Part shown: piece by piece, positions 25,201 through 29,683 of the stretch
How positions within the stretch are numbered: position 1 is the first letter of the stretch
How the letters are laid out: every line of letters begins with the position of its first letter
Source: a virus
Length of the DNA stretch: 31,618 bases
Virus record (IMG/VR): IMGVR_UViG_3300030202_002409
Span: 1 to 31,618 of that record
Reading direction: 5' to 3' (one strand)
Program-made: the position numbers and the translations under genes
Notes under the pieces: generated by a model
Told to the model about the DNA's origin: nothing
Database searches by the model: none
What the model saw: only the letters and a program-made list of their open reading frames with translations

Positions 25201-26010
25201 GCGGACATGCCGAGCAAACGTTTTTCCGGGTATGGCGACACGGGCGATTTGCGGTTTATGCCGGCCGCCAAACTTTACGGCCCGGTGGAAAACATCGGAG
25301 GCATTCGACTGAAAAAAGACAGTAGGTACGGTCCTACCAATACTGCTGTTGTAGGCAGGGGAAAGGCAGCTGAAGAGCATTACATGCATGGCTATTCCTT
25401 GCCGGATGAAGTAGCCGCCGAGGCTATCAAGAAGCATAATGATTACGGGGCGGGGCGACTTCTCCATTACGTCGCGGATGGAGACTTTGAGACGAAAGCG
25501 CCGAAATCCTTAAAGGCTTGGACCGACATCCAAAAAAGATTGACGGCAGAAATTCAGCGAGAAAGAAACGTCGCAAAAAACGCGGCCCAAGAAAGTAAGG
25601 AATTTCTAGCAAAGTACGGGAAGTCAGCCGACAATTTACTTTCATGGAGGTCAGACGCAACTCGGCAATATGGGACTGATTATGACGGCTTAGTATACCG
25701 AGGGGAAAAATCGGACAAGGCCGCCAATATCAAAAAAGACGGCATTAAGACGAAATGGGAAGAGCCTTCCAACATCAGTAAATCCATTTATCCTCTTTTA
25801 AAAATTGAACTGGAAAACGGCACGTCGTTTTACGAGCAAGTAAGAATATCCGATCACGATCAAGTTTCCGCGAACGCCCCGAGATACTATGAGTATGACT
25901 ACAGGGCAAAAGACTTTATGGAAGCCTTCCCGAAAATAGAGGAAGACATGCAGGGGCTGGCTTGGGATATGTGGGCGGAGCAAAAAGAGTATTTAGAGGG
26001 ACTTAAATAG
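19240..26010 (+). CDS. Giant polyvalent protein: zinc-protease and ADP-ribosyltransferase-like modules
   Basis: 2256 residues. Residues 1-690: helical and Ala-rich, with hydrophobic stretches (about 310-340, 515-545, 650-690) suited to membrane passage. About 700-930: a zinc metalloprotease-like domain with H780-E-I-A-H784-H and a candidate third ligand Glu869. About 935-1370: a large module resembling polyvalent-protein-associated domains. Then four (L/R)FMPA motifs at 1377-1381, 1579-1583, 1688-1692 and 2005-2009 delimit modules: an ART-PolyVal-like domain (IHHGS at about 1431-1435, ending NVKSADNRGTFSPAEGN), a segment with a ribbon-helix-helix look (about 1590-1625), a second, more degenerate ART-like domain, and an unassigned C-terminal 245 residues. 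Such proteins are injected with phage DNA to modify host targets. Domain calls are from memory of family patterns. Confidence 0.85.
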   Translation: MPVTRIKSDLLGVDFKVRSDGELNSRDYFDILKEVGPDGQQIVSPQDLLHVYKSAPYDERRQKLAINALDNGFFESEGSFTEAMTHMGASVGRGLGKIPVGNVLSKSLEKVRSEYDSADPTQYGAKWDEPVQKAALQFSGYAQTVPGQVFEPHKFWTDMFGETDTGAGMKKELGRALKFAGLPDDANMRRRVMDRVLDLDEYTTEATLAQAGVEATGMAAMIGAKGKEVFKKSEIGYRHSDSKEFKLAEIEHLAEQFDIADKIERGAELGLAQGGALATLVKVYTGLDPNFNVNEKALADVQAGVVQPDRDVAMAASFAMMPDMWASMGAAAGVNLGLRSISRGAILKAAQAASEESAFKATIAQLKSAGEVSVAGTRADVALSELNAKLLASAEQKLAKVAGSQEHLNKLVAKSEGIAQSLSAKLASAGQGESSQAARLLQAIEKAPDPKAPLINRAVGKALQGTGYTVEQVGRAGELIRRLPEETLTTLFMRSGGMDEASARAIARTVQVAVAAGTLTGGFQDLDPNLLELATALLLTPGGPAMITRLGHDVGILGKQLQFAQASSPLFQRIAQLEPPEASFVEASLDRTAAMTLQETVGGLAQKIFSPTRQFGPSVALKAPSTFLSRTGLGNTLTGAVNTAKTAAGAAAIPGAFGYALGGEEGAGGAIGASWPFIAAGMTAGTLMRFGSMADVHAKMLGDRAVYKETLSPVDLVEFQSYTKPVQQALATTAVQNPDVIVNFKKGKKSSYYAQENGESVITLYDGSTAAEQLSAVLGHEIAHHIDTFGFMPYVIEELLGSVEKKKPGVYTEYGKDGKPIVIKDEAGNNVYATNDEFAIRRKQYLDRLEPGTEAYNRYANNDALIAREVFASHGAAWYFGGEFVKKNWQGAGSKMMGAILDPIFGSNGMRKFLHRIGIPTNEGTKLVADPTYGGKGLMPGLKEVPALVRMIEKYNADVRGYGAEARRQGRGRGNLVDPAFKDEVASVSLTAKDLENPAIVERLKAGGHVKIADDGSIEVDASGRPVFLPTREVNKNNKQLSNDILDIIQKKEDAGETFGEGHVAMVETADGKPRATGRFLDPSIIAELRKQNRYNQHQLDALARINATLRNDTGDVWNLFYYSALKYNKAGRKVYGQIKGGDRPSLPFGIEITKDGNVIISTISLDAIQKNLEWFAKSKGYRQKMFDEFGGNNANEIVRNALSRLPQYLENHRKGKTDPAFENGKPASGISEGQRDLLNAAIGKINAEQVKRNPILEGLGDRRSNRQQSYRSRRLDRIGNAVRGEDGYYASASRIERNLQPMRMPRRKPNQPDDTIPLPFDELPGDKPGEGFGRMVNVDKTKAEMAEAKRLADEAQSGFSSSGNVRSKDAYGRDKLFMPASEAGAPKGKEKWSAELWREKGTDSPFFRRWFGRSKTLEYQRTGKTPLPWIHHGSLGQGGPESMTPTGSIWLSRPDPPGLVGRVPTGHADRGPMTQLYARANKIWDWRDNAHLNDLAKRISAEAEKNNFKWDAENWKEIVRDERGSAAHLNDFVSDIKALGFDAAQIGHNGELVIFDAAKNVKSADNRGTFSPAEGNILFMPAESKGQQKKILLRTKQEISDAVDSLAAERGISRNDALNELLNSALLDPKRPEGKRSEGDITLALTPEEIALLEKTEIGPNESAKYKAAIAKKREISEREIGVKNKLFMPANSPEQRRASKFGKDFSKSVGSDKEFLKKARADWMDKGFASPLFQQWMAESGEPAFARVREDGIVEPIKLFYAGKLGVGKAERNVAKIGQRGKVTRRGEYVPEIPVKLLENRDAAKAAQGEKKPLEVATNAAHVFDPDNPGHVSAYRDGISNYLDSLAMWMEGQVGFEADLAAARRLRAELSSFADPVAMHEALETVLGDMIAERPEAVSAELPADVRAVEAGARADMENFRLQLMDEVPTFAGRLEALGWQGLKTGKGEITIFDPRRVKLIVDQAGEYAFFTKNRPFGTVAGTFGADMPSKRFSGYGDTGDLRFMPAAKLYGPVENIGGIRLKKDSRYGPTNTAVVGRGKAAEEHYMHGYSLPDEVAAEAIKKHNDYGAGRLLHYVADGDFETKAPKSLKAWTDIQKRLTAEIQRERNVAKNAAQESKEFLAKYGKSADNLLSWRSDATRQYGTDYDGLVYRGEKSDKAANIKKDGIKTKWEEPSNISKSIYPLLKIELENGTSFYEQVRISDHDQVSANAPRYYEYDYRAKDFMEAFPKIEEDMQGLAWDMWAEQKEYLEGLK

Positions 26011-26266
26011 AATCCGGCTCCCGCTCAATCTCTTCTATATAGAAGTCGCCCGCCTCACGCATTAGTGCGGCCAGCTTAACGGCATCGACGGGGGGCTGGT
26101 CCAGCCATTTAGGCTCTATACTCTCGCCATCCCATTCCTCGAATACCTCGGCCACGAAGCGAGGGCGATGCAGGTGGACTACGAAAGTCCTGCCGGGAGA
26201 ATCCCCGATAAGAAACTTCGGGAAGTTCGATTCCCAGCTCTCAGGATCAAAAACCATCCTCGGCAT
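26003..26266 (-). CDS. Small leftward hypothetical protein
   Basis: 87 residues, acidic, with alternating strands and helices (FLIGDSPGRTFVVHLHRPRF, then a VDAVKLAALMREAGDFYIEE helix). Convergent with the giant gene and overlapping its last eight bases. The only leftward gene right of 1160. A plausible sequence with normal residue usage, but no family recognised. A regulator or inhibitor expressed early from the intergenic region at 26267-26480 is possible. Confidence 0.62.
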   Translation of the reverse strand: MPRMVFDPESWESNFPKFLIGDSPGRTFVVHLHRPRFVAEVFEEWDGESIEPKWLDQPPVDAVKLAALMREAGDFYIEEIEREPDSI

Positions 26267-26480
26267 TATTCAGATAATGTTTGCAGGGTAAAGCCAATTG
26301 CCCAATTCCGCCGAGCGAATTACCTCGGCCAATAATTAAGCTCTAAATTCGGCGCGGAGTTATGCCCGGAAAGCTATTTCGCTTGCGTCGGTTTTGTCCT
26401 GTAATGGCAAATAACGGCATTTTAGGCTTGTTTAGTGGCATTTTTTGGCTAAGTTCTGACGCAAGCGATAAACGATATAT
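26267..26480. promoter_or_regulatory. Divergent intergenic region with an 11-base dyad and phased GGCA sites
   Basis: TCGCTTGCGTC (26379-26389) and GACGCAAGCGA (26458-26468) form a perfect 11-base inverted repeat, 68 bases apart. Between them GGCA occurs at 26406, 26416 and 26437 (steps of 10 and 21 bases, about whole helical turns), with GGCATTTT twice. TTGGCT (26445-26450) is 18 bases from TAAACG (26469-26474), which lies six bases before the ATG at 26481, a possible weak and leaderless promoter. The region separates late genes from the replication block, so a control hub or replication origin is plausible. No ORF is present. Confidence 0.5.
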
Positions 26481-26873
26481 ATGACTACTAAAAAAAGAGA
26501 AAACGCCAATGCTTGGAAAGTGATCATTTCATTCAACGGAGAAATGAGGACAGCTTTTGCGAAGCATGAGTTACTTCTCAGAGTGAAATTTTCGGAGGCG
26601 GTAAAGCGTCACTGGAAGGAATCGGCTCTGATGCGATTCGATGAGGCCGAGCGACTCGACTCTAGCACGTGGTACGGGAAAACCTATACCGCCAGCGGCA
26701 AGTTACTCGAATATAAAGTCATCTGGAAGGTCGATCTAATTAAGCAGGCAGCCTCTCGGCTAGGGGCTTTGGGCGGGGCGGCTGGGCGAGGAAAGGCGAA
26801 AAGGCGCGGAAACTCGATTTATTACAAAAAGTTAAGGGCGATGCAAAAAAAGAAAAAAAAGAAAAAAAAATAA
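26481..26873 (+). CDS. Basic protein with poly-lysine tail
   Basis: 130 residues. The N-terminal 90 residues look alpha/beta (KVIISFNGEMRTAFAKHELL, then KTYTASGKLLEYKVIWKVDL). The C-terminal 40 are strongly basic (GRGKAKRRGNSIYYKKLRAM) and end in QKKKKKKKK. The coding end is an almost pure A-tract (26845-26870), prone to slippage. No Shine-Dalgarno site precedes the ATG. Nucleic acid binding is likely from charge; the family is unknown. First gene of the rightward replication block. Confidence 0.7.
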   Translation: MTTKKRENANAWKVIISFNGEMRTAFAKHELLLRVKFSEAVKRHWKESALMRFDEAERLDSSTWYGKTYTASGKLLEYKVIWKVDLIKQAASRLGALGGAAGRGKAKRRGNSIYYKKLRAMQKKKKKKKK

Positions 26874-27126
26874 ACAAAATAAACAAAATAATTTTGAGCG
26901 ATTAGTTCAAATAAAAAACACAAATAAGTTCATCTTCTAGATTAAGAGTAAAGTGCAAAAAAGTTTGAACATAAACAAATTTAGTCCAGTCTCAGAAATC
27001 GTAAGCCAAATCAACCTATATGGAGACAGGCTGGACATATGATTCGCACAATATGCATTATTTGCAGAAATCGCGCAAAATGTGTGAATAACTTTTATCC
27101 GGTCTGTCTTCGGAAAAACCATCCGA
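26874..27126 (+). promoter_or_regulatory. 253-base AT-rich non-coding stretch
   Basis: Markedly more AT-rich than the rest. Opens with tandem AAATAAACA units (about 26869-26890), then irregular A/T sequence to about 26990. No strong hairpin terminator or consensus promoter is visible. A reading frame from 27039 with four cysteines crosses the next gene and is judged doubtful. The stretch could supply a leader or an easily melted site. Confidence 0.4.
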
Positions 27127-27318
27127 ATGACAGAGACAACCCAGACCCAGCAGAAGCCCCTACTAATAACCAGAGCCGAGACAATGGCTCTCCTCCAATG
27201 CGGACCCAGAACGTTATCACGTTGGGCCGCCAGATTCAAGTTCGCAAAGCTCGGGCGAAATTACGTCCGGGCTGACGTCGAGAAAAAGATTGCCGCCCTC
27301 GTCGAGGAGGCGGCGTGA
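27127..27318 (+). CDS. Excisionase/MerR-like winged HTH protein
   Basis: 63 residues. LLITRAETMALLQCGPRTLS then RWAARFKFAKLGRNYVRADV is the HTH_17 (AlpA/Xis/MerR-like) pattern: a helix, the turn, a recognition helix with RTLSRWA, and a wing ending in R--YVR--V. Such proteins act as excisionases, transcription factors or terminase-like binders. No integrase is seen in the window, so a regulatory role is as likely as excision. Its TGA overlaps the GTG of the resolvase gene (GTGA). Confidence 0.82.
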   Translation: MTETTQTQQKPLLITRAETMALLQCGPRTLSRWAARFKFAKLGRNYVRADVEKKIAALVEEAA

Positions 27319-27770
27319 GGATAACGCTCGCATCCGATCCCGGCAAGTACGGCGGATACGCCGTGGCATTCGGCTCGCTCGACAAGGTAGAGCTTTACCC
27401 TTGGTCTGAAGAAGACGAGTGGCTCGCTTACCTCGACGAACTGGTAAACTACGAGGACTCGAAAGGGATTGAGGCTGCCGTCGAGCTAGTACCCTCGTAT
27501 GCCGGCAAGGCCGTTCCCAGCAGCACAAGCTTTGTGCTGGGCTACAACTACGGCTTCATATGCGGGAGTATTCGGGCAATGCGAATCCCGCTTCACCTTT
27601 ACCGTCCGCAGGAGTGGCAGAAAGGATTGCCGGGCTTGCAGGGGCTTTCCGGCAATCCTCGCAAAAAGAAACTTCGCGATCATGCGGTCAGGCTCTTTCC
27701 GAAGCTCAAAGGCATCACGCTGAAGACCTGCGATGCTCTGCTCATCCTGAACCATCATCTTTCTCATTAA
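27315..27770 (+). CDS. RuvC-like Holliday junction resolvase (RNase H fold)
   Basis: 151 residues, GTG start preceded by GAGGAGG. The first strand holds SDPGKYGGYAV with Asp8. The second motif is AAVELVPSYAGKA with Glu57, followed by FVLGYNYGFICG and RPQEWQKGLPG, and the last helix has KTCDALLILNHH with Asp140. These are the acidic positions of the RuvC family. The enzyme would cut Holliday junctions or branched replication intermediates before packaging. The length fits RuvC-type phage resolvases. Confidence 0.85.
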   Translation: MRITLASDPGKYGGYAVAFGSLDKVELYPWSEEDEWLAYLDELVNYEDSKGIEAAVELVPSYAGKAVPSSTSFVLGYNYGFICGSIRAMRIPLHLYRPQEWQKGLPGLQGLSGNPRKKKLRDHAVRLFPKLKGITLKTCDALLILNHHLSH

Positions 27771-27801
27771 CTAATACTAAAACTAAACTGAATAAATAAA
27801 T

Positions 27802-28434
27802 ATGGCTATATTATCACCAGTATCCTCTTCAGCGGAAGGCCCGATCACGGGCTGGCCGGTTGAAGGACTCGCCCCGCAGGGGCAACATGTTGTGCTTTGC
27901 CTCGATGTCAAGGACACGCTAAACCATCAGCGTCCGACCTACGAAAACCCGGAGGTCATCGAAACGGTTGACCTCACTCGCTTCCTGTTCGGTCTGCCGG
28001 ACGGGACAATGATCCAGAGCGGCGAGATGAAAATAACTGCTCACGAAAAAGGTAGGCTAATGGCTTTCCTGACGGGTTGGCTTGCCGGACCTCCAGTAAT
28101 GGATGGAACATGGGACTATTGTTCCTTAAAAGGCAGTGGAGCGATGATCACCATCGTCCATAAGGTTAGTCAGAAGGGTAGAACCTATGCCGACATCGCG
28201 AGCGTCTCTCCCGTCATGGACCAGCTTGCCGGGCAAGTCCCGCAGTTAGCGAGCTTCCAGATTCCGGCATCGTCGGCGGAAGTCCCTGCCGCCCAGCCTG
28301 CCCCTGTTCAGCAGGTTCAGCAGGTTCAACCACAGGTTCAGCAGGTTCAGCCGCAAGTTCAGCAGGTTCAGCCGCAAGTTCAGACCCAGCAAACGGCTCC
28401 GGGCTTCACTCAAGTCCAGCAGCCTCCGTTCTGA
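27802..28434 (+). CDS. Phage single-stranded DNA-binding-like protein with Q-rich tail
   Basis: 210 residues. Residues about 25-140 (VVLCLDVKDTLNHQRPTYEN, FLFGLPDG, EMKITAHEKGRLMAFLTGWL, GSGAMITIVHKVSQKGRTYA) match a phage protein family found beside resolvase and exonuclease genes and taken to be an ssDNA-binding or recombination accessory. Residues about 165-200 repeat QQVQPQV, encoded by 21-base tandem repeats, and the chain ends in QQPPF. A folded domain, disordered linker and P-P-F tip resembles bacterial SSB layout, but the acidic residues usual before the tip are missing. Confidence 0.72.
   Translation: MAILSPVSSSAEGPITGWPVEGLAPQGQHVVLCLDVKDTLNHQRPTYENPEVIETVDLTRFLFGLPDGTMIQSGEMKITAHEKGRLMAFLTGWLAGPPVMDGTWDYCSLKGSGAMITIVHKVSQKGRTYADIASVSPVMDQLAGQVPQLASFQIPASSAEVPAAQPAPVQQVQQVQPQVQQVQPQVQQVQPQVQTQQTAPGFTQVQQPPF
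28318..28380 (+). repeat. Three tandem 21-base repeats in the SSB-like gene
   Basis: Units at 28318-28338, 28339-28359 and 28360-28380. The last two are identical and the first differs at three bases; a partial unit precedes them. Each encodes QQVQPQV, so copy-number changes would lengthen or shorten the linker without a frameshift. Confidence 0.9.
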
Positions 28435-28604
28435 TGCCTAGAAAGAATCCTAGACCTAAACCCACGCGAGGCGCGTTCGGCTCGAAAAGCCGGGAGAAGC
28501 GCAAGGCGGACGCCAAGGCCGAGGAGGAGGAGTTTCTTGCGGATCGCGAGAAAGCCCTCACCCGGCTGAACGTCGCGAACCTGAAAGGCAAAACTCATGC
28601 GTAG
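28434..28604 (+). CDS. 56-residue basic/acidic helical protein
   Basis: ATG overlaps the SSB-like stop (TGATG). The product starts MPRKNPRPKPTRGAFGSKSR, then continues with a charged helix (REKRKADAKAEEEEFLADRE). A basic disordered N-terminus and a helical C-terminus suggest a small nucleic acid or protein adaptor. No family recognised. Normal codon use for the region and clean coupling support a real gene. Confidence 0.6.
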   Translation: MPRKNPRPKPTRGAFGSKSREKRKADAKAEEEEFLADREKALTRLNVANLKGKTHA

Positions 28605-28627
28605 ATTCATCCGAACAACCATTCATC

Positions 28628-28653
28628 GACTGCTCGTCGTAAGGCGAGCAGTC
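28628..28653 (+). promoter_or_regulatory. Hairpin with GUAA tetraloop just before the exonuclease ribosome site
   Basis: GACTGCTCG (28628-28636) pairs perfectly with CGAGCAGTC (28645-28653). A U-G and a C-G pair extend the stem to 11 pairs around a GUAA (GNRA) loop. AGGGAGG (28654-28660), the Shine-Dalgarno site for the ATG at 28671, begins at the very next base. No T-tract follows, so termination is unlikely; translational control or RNA processing is more likely. Confidence 0.6.
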
Positions 28654-28670
28654 AGGGAGGCACTCCGACC

Positions 28671-29480
28671 ATGGCGGTATTAAAGGAAAAGCCGAAAGTC
28701 GGCGGGAGTCATTTCTACGACCTCGCCGGCAAAGCCTGCCATTCGCAGGTCGGTAAGAACGGACTGGAGCGTAATACTACTTTGCGCGATGCCAGAAAGC
28801 TAAATCTGTTTCCAAGCGTTACCGGAATAACCGGCATCTTCGCAAAGCCGGGGCTGGACCGCTGGAAGCAGAACGAGCTTTGCCGCATAGCCTTCGAGCT
28901 TGAGCCGATTGACGGCGAGAGTCTTGAAGACTTTACGGATCGATGCCTCGTAGCGCACCAGAAGCCGAGAGATACGGCGGCAGACTTTGGGAGCGAGGTA
29001 CATGATGCGATAGAGCATTATTTCGATGGCAAGCCTATCCCCGATCACCTGCTGGAGTACGTTCAGCCGGCATTCGATTGGAAGCAGAAAAACCAGTTGG
29101 AGTTCATCGAGCGGGAGAAGATTCTCGTAAATCCTCTACACGGGTTCGCCGGAATGTGCGACATCGTTGGTAAAGGCCCGGATGGTCAGCAGTTCATAAT
29201 CGACTGGAAAACCCGCAAGACCAAGCCGAAGGTCAAAGTAACTTCGTATGACTTTCAGGTCCACCAGATAGCGGCCTACGGCGGGACTTACTTCGGCGAG
29301 AAGGAAATTCTTGAGGGTAGGGTATATGGAGCTAACTGCTACATCAGCTCGACCGAGCCGGGACGCTTTGAGGTAATTAGCTATTCGCCGGAAGAGCTGG
29401 CCGAGGCGTGGAAAGCCTTTGTGGCCGCCTGCGAAATCTGGCGGAGCTTGAAGAAGTACGATCCGAGGCCGGGACAGTGA
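28671..29480 (+). CDS. RecB/Cas4-like PD-(D/E)XK exonuclease
   Basis: 269 residues. Motif residues in order: FGSEVHDAIEHYF with His111; HGFAGMCDIVG with Asp164; FIIDWKTRK with Asp178 and Lys180 (D-x-K); and HQIAAY with Gln199 and Tyr203 (QxxxY). This is the full RecB/Cas4/lambda-exonuclease signature. It lacks the four-cysteine iron-sulfur cluster of true Cas4. It would resect DNA ends for phage recombination together with the SSB-like protein and resolvase, or degrade host DNA. Ribosome site AGGGAGG; stop overlaps the next GTG. Confidence 0.88.
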   Translation: MAVLKEKPKVGGSHFYDLAGKACHSQVGKNGLERNTTLRDARKLNLFPSVTGITGIFAKPGLDRWKQNELCRIAFELEPIDGESLEDFTDRCLVAHQKPRDTAADFGSEVHDAIEHYFDGKPIPDHLLEYVQPAFDWKQKNQLEFIEREKILVNPLHGFAGMCDIVGKGPDGQQFIIDWKTRKTKPKVKVTSYDFQVHQIAAYGGTYFGEKEILEGRVYGANCYISSTEPGRFEVISYSPEELAEAWKAFVAACEIWRSLKKYDPRPGQ

Positions 29481-29683
29481 AGCGAATCCGATCAAAGAAC
29501 TTCGAGGCCATTGGCTTCGACGGGGAGAAGGTGGACTCCAAGGCTACGATCACGCTCTGGGTAACGCCGGAGTTCAAGCGGAAGCTCCGCATTCTGGCGG
29601 CGAACTCCGGGGATGGCTATTCGGTCAGCCAGTACTTGCGTCTGCTTTGCAAGGAGAAGTTCGAGGAGTTGGATGAAGTTTAA
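29477..29683 (+). CDS. Small ribbon-helix-helix DNA-binding protein
   Basis: 68 residues from the GTG at 29477 (GTGA overlap with the exonuclease stop). Residues about 23-64 follow the RHH (Arc/CopG) form: a strand ATITLWVTPEF, helix KRKLRILAANSG, then SVSQYLRLLCKEKF as the second helix. RHH proteins bind DNA as dimers and often repress their own operon. A role controlling the methyltransferase, whose start lies inside its last codons, is plausible. Confidence 0.72.
   Translation: MKRIRSKNFEAIGFDGEKVDSKATITLWVTPEFKRKLRILAANSGDGYSVSQYLRLLCKEKFEELDEV

Noticed and set aside
26379-26468. 11-base inverted repeat as a terminator
   Set aside because: The arms are 68 bases apart with no T-run; the geometry suits protein binding, not termination.
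27039-27275. 78-residue frame with a C-x2-C-x5-C-x7-C pattern ahead of the excisionase-like gene
   Set aside because: It overlaps the well-supported HTH gene by about 150 bases, and its second half is low-complexity and reads as a shadow of that gene. The cysteine pattern alone is weak.
28597-28683. 28-residue Arg-rich ORF between the 56-residue gene and the exonuclease
   Set aside because: It spans the hairpin and ribosome site of the exonuclease and overlaps its start; no independent ribosome site or family resemblance.
28671-29480. True Cas4 identity for the RecB-like exonuclease
   Set aside because: The four cysteines needed for the iron-sulfur cluster are not present in the expected positions, and no CRISPR genes are nearby.
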